A DNA stretch of 64,000 nt from DASXVU01 sp963732855 (GCA_963732855.1 CAVTBB010000005.1:1-64000); one strand, 5' to 3'; numbered from the stretch's first letter, positions 1 to 8,934 are shown. Notes: generated from the sequence alone by a model not told the origin. Made by a program: numbers and translations.

Positions 1-279
1 CGGGAAAGGACGATGAGCCTATACAACAGGTGTATGAGGATCGAGGAGATCGTTCATGAAAAGAAGAAGATATACCCCAACTTGGACTTCTATGCCGCAG
101 TAACCATGGATGCGTTGGAAATTCCCAAGGAATTCTTCACGCCATTCTTTACGGCGAGCAGAATATCCGGATGGGTAGCTCATGTGATTGAACAGTACGA
201 GGATGCGGTCCTTCTCCGTCCATCATCAGAGTACGTTGGAGAATATGGAAAGGCATTTGTTCCAATCGAAAAACGGTGA
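1..279 (+). CDS. gltA: Citrate synthase, C-terminal part (5' end outside window)
   Basis: The frame is open from base 1 to the TGA at 277-279, so the gene begins before the window. The visible 92 residues match the end of citrate synthase: an IEEIVHEKKKIYPN helix, the NLDFYAA segment that carries the catalytic Asp, then FTPFFTASRISGWVAHVIEQ with the Arg and His that bind oxaloacetate and CoA. The family condenses acetyl-CoA with oxaloacetate in the cytoplasm. The ATG at base 13 is internal and is not the start. No neighbouring TCA-cycle gene is visible. The family call is firm. Confidence 0.9.
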   Translation, partial: RERTMSLYNRCMRIEEIVHEKKKIYPNLDFYAAVTMDALEIPKEFFTPFFTASRISGWVAHVIEQYEDAVLLRPSSEYVGEYGKAFVPIEKR

Positions 280-393
280 ACTTCCTCTACACCTCAGCTA
301 TCGATTTAACGGCCTTTAGAGAATCGGCAAGGTGGACATCGACGGTACAAATACCCGACCCCTTAGATCACTTTAGAAACGATAGGTAAAGAA

Positions 394-690
394 ATGGATA
401 GGCTACAAAATGTTAATCGGGGAGTCGTCAAATTAAATTGCGTGGCAGAAAGGTCTTTACTATCTGTACCACCGGGTTATCACACCATCACACCTCGGTT
501 CGCAACGAAGGGCTCCGGTGATCTTGTTTCATTCATCGAAGCCGTCTTTGATGGAAAGGAAATCGAAGGCAGTCGCATGCTGAGCGTCGAAGGACTCATC
601 GACCATGTTGAGGTTCGAATCTAAGATTCGGTCCAAATGTTGTTCGATAGCTGAGAAGAGGCCACGAACACCAAGCTTCTTGCGGATTCT
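394..690 (+). pseudogene. VOC/PhnB-like (glyoxalase-fold) protein remnant
   Basis: The open part (394-624, 76 codons) reads PPGYHTITPRF, then a helix and HVEVRI, which is the first half of a PhnB/YhdN-type VOC protein; those are usually about 130-150 residues. The expected next residues (GDS) appear as a TAA stop followed in frame by DSVQMLFDS and then TGA. The homology therefore continues through the stop, and the gene looks broken rather than short. No second half is recognisable before the next gene. Function is presumably lost. The VOC call rests on motif memory, not alignment. Confidence 0.55.
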
Positions 691-754
691 AAGTTAATGA
701 TGCAAAAGACGTTACTATGCAAGCAAGGGGGTCGGGGCGACAATAGGGACAGGA

Positions 755-1057
755 TCACTCCCTCTCTTTTATGGTGATAGAATTGGTCGAATTCGGTATC
801 CGTGGGATAATATTTGGTGGATTCAAGAACGGATGGAAGAACTCGAATGGCCCAAACAAGAGAAGGCCATGAACAGCTCCGATGCAGAAATTAATAATGA
901 AATACGTCCAGGGATAGTTAAACCAGACGATGAGGGGAGCAATCACGATGGTGCTAAGCATTCTTGCCGTTTCCATGAACTCGAAAAATGCGCAAATAGA
1001 TCCGTTTTTCAATCGAGAATCATATTTGTCATCGTAATAGAACGACCGGTTGAACAT
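755..1057 (-). CDS. Hypothetical small membrane protein (doubtful)
   Basis: This is a 100-residue frame with a hydrophobic middle (IVIAPLIVWF, then FIINFCIGAVHGLLLF) compatible with two membrane segments and a charged C-terminus. It starts with ATG close to the TBP copy and would be transcribed divergently from it. No family is recognised. A frame of similar length lies on the opposite strand, so it could be spurious. It is listed because the hydrophobic pattern is coherent and nothing else explains these 300 bases. Confidence 0.3.
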   Translation of the reverse strand: MFNRSFYYDDKYDSRLKNGSICAFFEFMETARMLSTIVIAPLIVWFNYPWTYFIINFCIGAVHGLLLFGPFEFFHPFLNPPNIIPRIPNSTNSITIKERE

Positions 1058-1095
1058 AACCGTTCATATAATGTCCACCGGATACGTAGGACTAA

Positions 1096-1656
1096 TCAGG
1101 TGTTCCTATTTCCAAATACAAGATTGAGAATATCGTAGCATCCGCCTCACTCGGAACCGAGTTGGACCTGCAGGCGCTGGCGGTCTCATTGGATGGCGCG
1201 GACTATGAGCCAGAGCAGTTTCCCGGACTCATCTATCGCCTGAAAGAGCCTAAGACAGCGACTCTGCTCTTCCGCAGTGGTAAAATCGTATGCACCGGGG
1301 GCAAGAGCCTGGACCAAGTAAAGCTGGCCATAGACAAGGTTACGGCACAGATCCGCAAGGCAGGAATTAGTCTCGACAATGAGCCAGAGATCACAGTGCA
1401 GAACATAGTCGCTTCGTCCGACCTCGGTCAGAAGATCAACCTGAACGTGATAGCGATCACCCTGGGTTTGGACCGGGTCGAATACGAGCCGGAGCAGTTT
1501 CCCGGTCTGGTATACCGCTTGGACGACCCCAAGGTCGTGCTCCTGATATTCGGGTCGGGAAAGCTTGTCTGCGCTGGTGCAAGGATACCGCAAGATATCG
1601 AGAGGGCAGTCGACAAAATCACTGTGGAGCTCAAGGCAGCTGGACTGTTGCTTTAG
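1096..1656 (+). CDS. tbp: TATA-binding protein paralogue lacking a normal start codon
   Basis: The frame encodes both halves of the TBP saddle: repeat 1 begins SKYKIENIVASASLGTE and has YEPEQFPGLIYR; repeat 2 has EYEPEQFPGLVYR and SGKLVCAGA. TBP binds the promoter TATA box and recruits TFB and RNA polymerase. The intact copy at 2401-2973 starts METRSGVPITKYKIEN. Here the same frame opens only after a TAA at 1093, and no ATG, GTG or TTG lies before TTG 1162. Starting at 1162 would remove the first strand of the saddle. An ATG at 1071 is one base out of frame. Synonymous differences between the copies suggest the protein was under selection. It may use a rare start (ATT 1108) or be newly inactivated. 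Confidence 0.8.
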   Translation, partial: SGVPISKYKIENIVASASLGTELDLQALAVSLDGADYEPEQFPGLIYRLKEPKTATLLFRSGKIVCTGGKSLDQVKLAIDKVTAQIRKAGISLDNEPEITVQNIVASSDLGQKINLNVIAITLGLDRVEYEPEQFPGLVYRLDDPKVVLLIFGSGKLVCAGARIPQDIERAVDKITVELKAAGLLL

Positions 1657-1781
1657 CGAACGTACCTCACCCATAACAAAGAAGTGATTGCACTCGACGT
1701 TTAGCGGTTACCAATCGATGGCCCCATTGTGAACTGACAAAGTATTTTCTAGATTGACCCTCAATAATAATTATTGATCGA

Positions 1782-2294
1782 ATGAGTTTGAAAGGATCAT
1801 ATGGAGGTTATTCTGGAAAAACGAGCAAAGAACTCGGAATAACTGAAGAAATTCTTTGCCGTATCGATCTGCTGAAGTCTCTTCAGGAATCCTTCGTATG
1901 CAAGCGTTGTGGAGAATGTTGCAGGCAGCATGAGGTCATTGCATTGACCGAAAATGACATTCTACAGATATCTCGGATTAAGAACCTTTCAATTGAGATG
2001 TTCATAGAACAGTATGACCTGCGTTTGAAGGAAAATCCAGGTAACCTGGATTACTATGAACTGCCCATTGCCAAGAATGCCGTGTGCCCTTTCTATGTCG
2101 AGCATTCATGCACCATCTACCATGCCAGACCGCAAGTGTGTCGTGGTTTTCCATTCTTGACATCGGAAAACGTTCAAAATGCCTTCAAAATGAATGATGT
2201 CATCGTATTAGGTGGCAAATGTAATGCGGCGATCGGTCATTTGGATAAGTTCATTGGGGACGTACCCAAGCAAATGGATGGGGAAACAAGATGA
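1782..2294 (+). CDS. YkgJ-family cysteine-cluster protein (putative zinc/iron chelating)
   Basis: The protein has 170 residues. The N-terminal cluster VCKRCGECCRQHE has Cys at about 40, 43, 46 and 47, and a second set lies in AVCPFYVEHSCTIYHARPQVCRGFPF. This is the CxxCxxCC arrangement of the YkgJ/UPF0153 family, thought to bind Zn or an Fe-S cluster; the cellular role is unknown. It lies between two TBP paralogues on the same strand but with its own 125-base upstream gap, which carries a TAATAATTATTG stretch suitable as a promoter. Length and the Cys pattern are normal, and the start ATG is well placed. Confidence 0.8.
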   Translation: MSLKGSYGGYSGKTSKELGITEEILCRIDLLKSLQESFVCKRCGECCRQHEVIALTENDILQISRIKNLSIEMFIEQYDLRLKENPGNLDYYELPIAKNAVCPFYVEHSCTIYHARPQVCRGFPFLTSENVQNAFKMNDVIVLGGKCNAAIGHLDKFIGDVPKQMDGETR

Positions 2295-2400
2295 GGTGTT
2301 CTTGAGCAATTTGAACTCGTTTGAAAGGCTCGAACCGCCTCTGAGCTGTTGATGAGAGCACCTAAATGAACAGGACCGTTGATATATAGGTCGATTGGAT

Positions 2401-2973
2401 ATGGAGACTAGGTCGGGTGTTCCAATTACTAAATACAAGATCGAGAACGTGGTAGCTTCCGCATACCTTGGGACGGAATTGAATCTGCAGGAGCTGGCGA
2501 TAGCGTTGGACGGCGCAGAGTATGAGCCGGAAAGGTTTCCTGGACTAATTTACCGGATGAAGGACCCGAAGACGGCGACTCTGTTATTCCATAGCGGTAA
2601 GATCGTGTGTACCGGGGGAAGGAGTTCGGAACAAGTGAAGCTGGCAATTGATAAGATGACAGGCCAGCTCCGCAAGCTCGGTATAAATCTGGACAGCGAA
2701 CCAGAGATCACAGTTCAGAATATCGTTGCCTCGTCGGATCTGGGACATAAGATCAACCTGAATATCATTGCGATCACCCTGGGATTGGAACGGGTCGAAT
2801 ATGAGCCGGAACAGTTCCCCGGTCTGGTGTACCGCTTGGACGATCCAAAGGTAGTGCTTCTGCTATTTGGATCAGGTAAGCTTGTTTGTACCGGTGCAAG
2901 AGTACCGCAGGACGTCGAGAGGGCAGTCGATAAGATCACCAAGGAGCTTGAGGCGGCCGGACTGTTATCATAG
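2401..2973 (+). CDS. tbp: TATA-binding protein (TBP)
   Basis: A 190-residue general transcription factor made of two saddle repeats of about 90 residues each. Repeat 1 runs from KYKIENVVASAYLGTE through YEPERFPGLIYRMK and SGKIVCTGG. Repeat 2 runs from ITVQNIVASSDLG through YEPEQFPGLVYRLD and SGKLVCTGA. It binds TATA boxes with TFB to recruit RNA polymerase. ATG 2401 is preferred over TTG 2395. The protein is close to the defective-start copy at 1096-1656, and the similarity extends into the upstream DNA (CCGTTGATATA against CCGTTCATATA), so promoter and gene were duplicated together. This copy is complete and probably the working one. Confidence 0.93.
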   Translation: METRSGVPITKYKIENVVASAYLGTELNLQELAIALDGAEYEPERFPGLIYRMKDPKTATLLFHSGKIVCTGGRSSEQVKLAIDKMTGQLRKLGINLDSEPEITVQNIVASSDLGHKINLNIIAITLGLERVEYEPEQFPGLVYRLDDPKVVLLLFGSGKLVCTGARVPQDVERAVDKITKELEAAGLLS

Positions 2974-3295
2974 AAATTAGGCCGATGTCTCCGAGGACCG
3001 TTCAGGAACTCGGGACCCCGCCTTTGTGGCCCATGGTGTTCTCAAATTCCTTCCCTCGACCATATTTTCTAGAGTGCTGTAATAGTGCGGATCCGTTCCA
3101 TTCTCAAAAAGCCGGAAAATAGTAAGGGGGCTTCCCCGATCTTTTATCCAATGTTCATACCGTTGATGCTTGGTAACTAAATTTGAGGACCAATTGTACA
3201 CCAGTTACTAGAAGGATGACTAAAAGATTCGTTCGGGTTCTTGATTCCGAACATTACATGATCCACCATCAACATTCTTGGTATAGATCACTGTC

Positions 3296-4750
3296 CTAGG
3301 TGTTTTCTGTACTGATGGTGGGGCGGGTCCTCAATATGGCCCATACTTTGTATGGAGTGTACCGTTCGAAAAGGAAGATGACCGTCAAAACCGCAATGGT
3401 GAATATCCCCAGAAGCAACCCGAAGGAGAACAGCCCAGGAACAGGGAAAAGAACAAATCTAGCCAATGATACCAGAGCGATACCGGAGATGGCCAGAACG
3501 AACGGATAGAATAGAATTGAGTAAACCTCCCTGGTCTCGATCTGGAGGATATTTTCTATTGCGCTGATGGAGAGAAACATTACCGGGATGGTGCTGCAAA
3601 CAACGGCAATCGAGACACCGATGAGACCGAAGTAACTGATCAAAGGCAGGAACAAGGTGAACAGCAAGACCACCTGGATGAATTGAAGTTTGGAATAGAG
3701 GCGGGGTTTACCAACTGCCATGAACAGGGCGGCCGCCGCCTCCTGAAGACCCCGGATAAGCCCCCACCATGCCAGTATTTGGATCAATGGTATTATGGGC
3801 GACCAATTGCTGCCCAGGAACACCATGGTGAAATCGGGGGCCAAGGATACCAGCAAGCCGATCAAGAGAAAGGAGAGGAGGGACGTCAGCCTGAGCGTCC
3901 TTAAGAAAATATCTTTCAACTGGACCACATCGTCCTGCAATTTTGAATACACCGGAAAAGCCACCTGAGAGAATATCTGACTTATCTCCGTGGAGGGGGT
4001 GTTGGAGAAGCCATACGCCATTTGGTAAAAGCCGAGGGCGGCGACCCCCAATATCCGACCGACCAAGATATCATCTCCCTGGATCAGGAGAAACACGAGG
4101 GCTGCTGAGACCAATATCCATCTCCCATAAACCGAGAGGGCCCGGACCTTTCCCAGGTCGAAGTTGAACTTCGGCCGGTATGGATGGATTATGTAGCTCA
4201 ATACCAGAAGGGTCAGGTCCTTGGCGAGGAGACCGAACACAAGGGCCCACACGTTTTGGAATATGAATACGGTGGTAACACTTACGATAAAATCGGCCAG
4301 CACGCCACCGAACTTGAAAAGGAACTGCTTTCGGAAATCCAAGTCCTTAAGGAAGAAGATCGTCCCAAGGTTGGTCAGCCCTTGGAATATCAGGCTGACA
4401 CCGATCACCTGGAGTACGGGCATAGCCTCCGGCGTCCTAAAGAAATCAGCAATAAAGGGGGCCAGCAGGAATAAGGCGAGGAACAAGAGAACCCCCCGCA
4501 AAGCCAGTAAGGTCCAGACGGCATCGAGGTCAGAGGTGATATCGGTCTTCTTGTGCACCAAGGCTTGCTGTAGACCAGTCTGGGAAAAGACGTCCAGGCC
4601 GTAGATTGTCAGAACCGCAATTCCAAGGAGGCCGAAGTCAGAAGGGAGAAGCAGATGAGCGAGAATCACGAGACGGGCCAAAACCAGTATCTGCTGTACG
4701 GAGTTCGTGCCGAAGGACCACAGGCTGCCTGTGAACATCTTATGGGCCAT
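3296..4750 (-). CDS. Polysaccharide/oligosaccharide flippase-like membrane protein (MOP superfamily)
   Basis: About 484 residues and 12-14 hydrophobic segments in the pattern of the Wzx/WzxC-type polysaccharide transporters of the MOP superfamily. The N-terminus reads MAHKMFTGSLWSFGTNSVQQ, followed by LARLVILAHLLLPSDFGLLG, which is typical of the family. These proteins move lipid-linked sugars across the cytoplasmic membrane for surface polysaccharide or glycoprotein assembly. An upstream ATG at 4813 would add 21 polar residues, so 4750 is preferred. No glycosyltransferase gene is adjacent, so the substrate is unknown. The gene stands alone on this strand. Confidence 0.82.
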   Translation of the reverse strand: MAHKMFTGSLWSFGTNSVQQILVLARLVILAHLLLPSDFGLLGIAVLTIYGLDVFSQTGLQQALVHKKTDITSDLDAVWTLLALRGVLLFLALFLLAPFIADFFRTPEAMPVLQVIGVSLIFQGLTNLGTIFFLKDLDFRKQFLFKFGGVLADFIVSVTTVFIFQNVWALVFGLLAKDLTLLVLSYIIHPYRPKFNFDLGKVRALSVYGRWILVSAALVFLLIQGDDILVGRILGVAALGFYQMAYGFSNTPSTEISQIFSQVAFPVYSKLQDDVVQLKDIFLRTLRLTSLLSFLLIGLLVSLAPDFTMVFLGSNWSPIIPLIQILAWWGLIRGLQEAAAALFMAVGKPRLYSKLQFIQVVLLFTLFLPLISYFGLIGVSIAVVCSTIPVMFLSISAIENILQIETREVYSILFYPFVLAISGIALVSLARFVLFPVPGLFSFGLLLGIFTIAVLTVIFLFERYTPYKVWAILRTRPTISTENT

Positions 4751-4977
4751 ATGGTGGCCCCCAATCTGGTCCTTATCAGGATGTTGGGTCGAATTTCCCC
4801 CTTTCTCTACCAACCGGCCTTTTATCCGCCCTATGCGTTTCCCTCGTCCTATTTTTACCCAGCTCTCCCTATTTATATTGAGCCCAGTAATCTAAAGGGT
4901 CAAAGCCTCTAAGCCTCTGCAGAGCTCATGAGCATCTTATCTTCTGTTTGCACGGCCCTGGTAAAGAGGGTGGGACC

Positions 4978-5145
4978 TCAGGCAGACTTTCTCTTAACCT
5001 TTCCGATTTCCTCTTGGATCTTCCCTTCGACCTGTTCTATCTTGCCTTTGACCTGTTCCGATTTGTCACCCGTCAATTTGCCTACTTCTTCACGGACCTG
5101 TCCCTTGATCTGTTTTCCTTTTCCTTTCACTTCATCATTGCTCAT
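4978..5145 (-). CDS. CsbD-like small stress-type protein
   Basis: A 55-residue protein, MSNDEVKGKGKQIKG at the N-terminus and then three degenerate repeats of the form KGKIEQVEGKI. This is the composition and repeat of the CsbD/YjbJ family (for example KGQVREEVGKLTGDKSEQVK). Family members are small, soluble, very charged and often induced by stress; their molecular role is unknown. It lies alone between a flippase and a gene on the other strand. The start ATG at 5145 is the only sensible one. Confidence 0.8.
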   Translation of the reverse strand: MSNDEVKGKGKQIKGQVREEVGKLTGDKSEQVKGKIEQVEGKIQEEIGKVKRKSA

Positions 5146-5359
5146 GATTGATCGACACAGCTGTGGCTTAATAAAGGAATGGAGTCCATCACGTACTTAA
5201 TTCAAGCAATGTTGCTCTAACTAGCGTGAACGGCGTAAGCCAGATAGCAAATGGAGCTTGACTACAATGTAGTCAGATGTTTCCCCTATCGACATCACCG
5301 ATAATCAACTTTTTATAATGTGTCCTCTCAATCCAAAACCCAGTTTGAGGTGCTAATCA

Positions 5360-5578
5360 ATGTCTGAAACCGACCTAAAAGAGATCCTAATAGAAAAGAA
5401 TCAAGAATTCAAGAATTTGTTCAAGGAAATGTCAGCGAATTTGGAGCAATGGAAATTCTCTATCGAGGAAACGAAGGAGGGCACCAGGGTAAGAGATCCA
5501 TATCAGGGCACTGATCAACCAGAAGCACAAATGACATTTGACCCGAACCGAAACTGGCTGAGCCAGACGCTGGGCTAA
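5360..5578 (+). CDS. Small hypothetical protein with charged N-terminal helix
   Basis: A 72-residue frame preceded by TTTTTATAATG (a TATA-like box at about 5309-5320) and GAGGTG before the ATG, so expression signals look real. The first 30 residues (LKEILIEKNQEFKNLFKEMS) form a charged helix like those in short DUF465/YdcH-type proteins, but the second half (DPYQGTDQPEAQMTFDPNRNW) does not fit that family. It may be a gene with an altered 3' end, or an unknown family. No function is proposed. Confidence 0.45.
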   Translation: MSETDLKEILIEKNQEFKNLFKEMSANLEQWKFSIEETKEGTRVRDPYQGTDQPEAQMTFDPNRNWLSQTLG

Positions 5579-5744
5579 GACAGGTACATAGTTCATTATG
5601 TGAGGGAAAAATCACCCGATGACCTTGCTCATTTCGATCCAAATTATTGCGTTTCCGAAACGAGCATGAAATCACTTTTGGCGGGTCACCAACGATGTTG
5701 GTGCGTCACAAATTATTTAGTGTCCTTTTATTCCTTGTTCTTTT

Positions 5745-6038
5745 ATGGTGAACAAAGCATTGGATGTGCTAGACTTGTTGAAAAACAAGTATGGACTCAG
5801 GGTCCAGTTGAGTATGGGACAGTCTGAGAGATTGATAGGACCCGTTCATCAAATTTTCTTGACCGTCGGAAGGAAAGAAATGAAATTCCATCTAGGGAAT
5901 GAGGAGTTCGAAAACTTGATCGTAAAACTGGCATGGGACGAATTTAGAGTGGACTTCACACCAGCCGACATGGCAGACCTTAAGAAACAGTTGAAAACAA
6001 TTACCGCTGAATCCCCGACATCGGCTCCAAGAAAGTAA
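5745..6038 (+). CDS. Conserved-looking hypothetical protein, 97 aa
   Basis: Starts at ATG 5745. It is a mix of helices and strands with a leucine-rich N-terminus (ALDVLDLLKNKYGLRVQLSMG), a central HQIFLTVGRKEMKFHLGNEE and a C-terminal helix ending in a Ser/Pro/Arg tail. It has no membrane segment, Cys cluster or recognised motif. The sequence is codon-like and has no competing frame of quality. It stands alone between two short intergenic gaps. I do not recognise the family. Confidence 0.5.
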   Translation: MVNKALDVLDLLKNKYGLRVQLSMGQSERLIGPVHQIFLTVGRKEMKFHLGNEEFENLIVKLAWDEFRVDFTPADMADLKKQLKTITAESPTSAPRK

Positions 6039-6245
6039 CTATCGACTTGGCACAAGAGCATGGGCTATTGATGATCCCTGCTACGGATCAACCCCTAGTC
6101 TGCAATGCGCTCAGATGACGAAATTTTGGGGAAAATTGGAAATTTCAATCTACACCATTCCTAATAGATGGATGTGTCAGTAATCAGTTGATCACTGGAA
6201 CGGTTACATGACCACCGGTCTTCAATCTTTAGGGGGCAAACAAAA

Positions 6246-6395
6246 ATGAAACAAGAAAAGAAGAAGATAGATGAAAAGAAGATCGAGGATATTCAGATAG
6301 GGGAGAAGAGTGAAATCGAGGATATCCCCCATGGACAGAAAGTTGAGGGAAAGGCCAGTGAAAGGGACTTGAAGAAGATCCAAAAAGGCCAATAG
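6246..6395 (+). CDS. Very small charged protein, 49 aa
   Basis: ATG 6246 to TAG 6393-6395. About half of its residues are Lys, Glu or Asp, in alternating runs (QEKKKIDEKKIEDIQIGEKS) that suggest one helix. It resembles other tiny charged archaeal proteins and, loosely, the CsbD-like product at 4978, but no family is recognised. A GGGGG run lies about 15 bases upstream. It could be a chance frame, although the strong amino-acid bias is unlike random sequence. Confidence 0.4.
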   Translation: MKQEKKKIDEKKIEDIQIGEKSEIEDIPHGQKVEGKASERDLKKIQKGQ

Positions 6396-6549
6396 GTAAA
6401 CGGTTTCTACCTTTAGGACGTCCTCAATCCAGCTCTTTTTGGTTGATGCCAGAGGATTCGATATTTGGCACATCCCAAAATTGAAATTCCGAACATACCA
6501 ATGGCTCACATATCTAAACCACTTAACATCTAGATGCGTTCTCTTTTGT

Positions 6550-7575
6550 TCATCCCTTAGAGATATTCGTAGAGCTGGTAAGGGCTTTGATGTTCTCCAT
6601 GGGCGCGTCGAAAGGGATCTCGCCGGCCGAGGTGACGATGAGTCCAGTTCCGTCGCCTGATGAGCGGATCAACTCGGATACCTTCTGCCTGATCTCACCT
6701 GGGTTCGATCGGGCGATGAAATGAGGCAATATGCCAGCAGCGAGACAGCCTTTTCCTCGGAGCATGCTCACAGCGTTCGTATAACCGTCCCAATCGAAGG
6801 AAGTATGAATCGCGGTGGGTTTGACCGCTTCGAATTGAGCTTCGAGATACGCACCCTTCGCACAATTGCTCAATATTGTCATCAATCCAACCTTATGAAA
6901 GCTTTCCGCCATGGTCTGAGCATAGTCGATATCGAAGGTCTTGGCCAGCTGGAACTCGTTCTGCTCCGAGTCTGCACTCCCATCTTCTATGAAAATTATC
7001 TCCAGCCCGGAAAGGTCCTTCAGCAACCTTCCATATTCCGTGAGCGAATCGGTGAGCACCTTGAGGAGATGATGCATTCGGTCTGGCTCCATTATCTCGT
7101 CCATGAGCAGACCGTCAAAACCGCGGACCGAAGCGGCCAGGGTGAACGGGTCGCTCACCTGACCGATGACCGCAACTTCACTACCCACCTTCTCATTGAT
7201 GATCTTGGCGGCTTTCAATGAGACCGACCAGACCTCGTCTTTGATCGGATCGATATACTCCAGGTTGTCGATTGCTTCCAGTGAGATTGGAGCTCCCCTT
7301 GGGTAGTCCCGATCATTGGGAAATGAGAGCTGCACCCCGAAAGCCTGCGCTTCATTGAGAAGGTCGCCCCAACCCACCATGACATTGTCGAAACCGAACT
7401 CCCGGGTCGAGAGGCACATCTGGGCGAACTTTTTTGGATCCGAATACGCCTCCTTGATGGTCAGTCCTGTGACATCCTGGAGATAGTTTCCACCACCTAA
7501 TTGAATATGCATCGTGGGGATCCTATCTGGCATGTCAAGACCGAGGGCGGAAAGGAATCGTTCTTTGGGAGTCAT
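6550..7575 (-). CDS. MtaA/CmuA-type methyltransferase-like protein (uroporphyrinogen decarboxylase fold)
   Basis: 341 residues with the N-terminus TPKERFLSALGLDMPDRIP and the C-terminal APMENIKAL typical of the UroD-fold methylcobamide:coenzyme M methyltransferase group (MtaA, MtbA, CmuA). In that group the zinc that activates the thiol is held by His-x-Cys and a later Cys. Here the first site reads SNC (S236, C238), so His is replaced, and the later site reads SAGEIP with no Cys. A methyl transfer to CoM by the standard mechanism is therefore doubtful; it may use another ligand set or have another substrate. There are no corrinoid-protein or substrate methyltransferase genes nearby. Confidence 0.72.
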   Translation of the reverse strand: MTPKERFLSALGLDMPDRIPTMHIQLGGGNYLQDVTGLTIKEAYSDPKKFAQMCLSTREFGFDNVMVGWGDLLNEAQAFGVQLSFPNDRDYPRGAPISLEAIDNLEYIDPIKDEVWSVSLKAAKIINEKVGSEVAVIGQVSDPFTLAASVRGFDGLLMDEIMEPDRMHHLLKVLTDSLTEYGRLLKDLSGLEIIFIEDGSADSEQNEFQLAKTFDIDYAQTMAESFHKVGLMTILSNCAKGAYLEAQFEAVKPTAIHTSFDWDGYTNAVSMLRGKGCLAAGILPHFIARSNPGEIRQKVSELIRSSGDGTGLIVTSAGEIPFDAPMENIKALTSSTNISKG

Positions 7576-7990
7576 GTCAGAAGAATTGTAGGCCGTAGTA
7601 TTAAACCCATATCTGAAAGGATATTCGACTCCAGCCCAGCCGATAAATGGAGTGAATAAGACCTATCAAAATTAGTGGCAACTCCGGGTTTTTGAACGGG
7701 GCTCGGCGAAATCGTTCGGCGTTCCAGATCATCATGCTGCTGGAAAGGATCTTTTCAGTTATGATAATTGCATCCAATCCTTAAAGAGTCATTCGAGGCT
7801 TTTGAATCATAAGAATGAGTTGAGCAATTGACCGATCGACCAATATCTGGTCGTTAGCCAAATGCTCTTCCGGACATAGTGCTGATCAGTCCAAACCTTT
7901 CGATATTGGTACGTTCGATCAATGGAATGCCGACAGGTTTAGAGGCGAATCTGCATTAGAACGTAATTTCACACTGGAGTAGGATCAAGC
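7576..7990. other. Intergenic, no gene seen
   Basis: About 415 bases between two divergently transcribed genes. They are moderately A+T-rich and must contain both promoters. I see no RNA gene, repeat or coding frame that resembles a protein family. Confidence 0.5.
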
Positions 7991-8272
7991 ATGGCTGTTA
8001 GAAAGAAGTTGGTTGATAGAGTTGCCCAACGAATTGAATCTATTCCTACCGAACGGTTTATTGTACTGGACGTGACGAACGCCCTTATCAGTTGCACGGG
8101 CAAGATACTCGCGACCAATGCCGAGGTCACCTCGATCATGAGATGCTATGGATTGGCCAGGAACACTGGGGTCTTGATCAAGCGGGGTGACTATAATTAC
8201 TCCGTCTGGGAGAAGACCCACCATCATGCACACACTGATGGAAAGGAAAATGACAGTGGTGTCAAGGCGTAG
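7991..8272 (+). CDS. Small hypothetical protein, possible winged-helix type
   Basis: 93 residues. The core (RVAQRIESIPTERFIVLDVT, then ATNAEVTSIMRCYGLARNTG and VLIKRGDYNYSVWEK) reads as helices followed by a strand hairpin, like a compact winged-helix DNA-binding domain. The tail is a polar His/Asp/Glu-rich stretch (HHHAHTDGKEND). A longer frame exists on the other strand, but this one has the more protein-like composition. The call as a regulator is an inference from pattern only. Confidence 0.5.
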   Translation: MAVRKKLVDRVAQRIESIPTERFIVLDVTNALISCTGKILATNAEVTSIMRCYGLARNTGVLIKRGDYNYSVWEKTHHHAHTDGKENDSGVKA

Positions 8273-8499
8273 GTCCGTGACCGACAATGAAAGGCAAGCG
8301 AGATCTCGATCTAGATAACGGCTCATAGATGGCGTTGAAAAAGTGCACAGCGTCCAAAAATGATCCTCTTTCGGAGATCAAATAAGATCAGTTGGGGCAT
8401 AACCCCTCTGCACATCGATATTCGACCCTGCATGATCGAGACACTATCTGATAATATTCTGGGTAGAAATCAGAACGTTCTCTTGGTGTTAAGAAATTG

Positions 8500-8571
8500 T
8501 ACCGGCTTCGTCCTTTGGGGGTGTTAAATATTATTGGGGGAGGAGGGAGTCTCAATCTGACGAAGCCGGTA
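8500..8571. repeat. Perfect 13-bp inverted repeat with G-rich spacer
   Basis: Arms TACCGGCTTCGTC (8500-8512) and GACGAAGCCGGTA (8559-8571) are exact reverse complements, separated by 46 bases that contain GGGGG, GGGGG and GGAGGG runs around TTAAATATTATT. It could be a structured RNA, a termination or regulatory hairpin, or the ends of a tiny mobile repeat. No gene covers it. Confidence 0.6.
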
Positions 8572-8932
8572 AGACCCAAGACCGTTCTTGGCTCTTGATC
8601 GGACTTCCTTCTAGGCACGAATCAACCTTTTCTGCTTTAAACATGTTTAGGCAGTTATCATTATTGATTCTGACCCATTATTAGCACTGGCTAGCTCGGT
8701 AAGCATTACAATTATCGTTAGCCTGACCATTATTTACCACTTCTCAAGATCAGGAAATTGGATCTGTTGAATCATCTATCTTTGCTCGACCTCCATTATG
8801 AATGCTGTGTCCGCGTTTCGATGGATTGTCGTCTGCTCAGATCATTCTCGCACCATTCAATCGATTCAGTGTAACATCATCTTCGATTGCCTGGGTCATT
8901 TACTGCTGCTGACTCGGAAGCATGCTATCATA
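8572..8932. other. Intergenic, nothing recognised
   Basis: About 360 bases without a supported gene between the inverted repeat and a decayed YgbA-type gene. Short open frames here lack family resemblance. Confidence 0.4.
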
Positions 8933-8934
8933 TC

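Noticed and set aside
7985..8326. Minus-strand frame of 113 codons opposite the 7991-8272 gene
   Set aside because: The plus frame has a more protein-like composition; the minus one has no recognisable structure.
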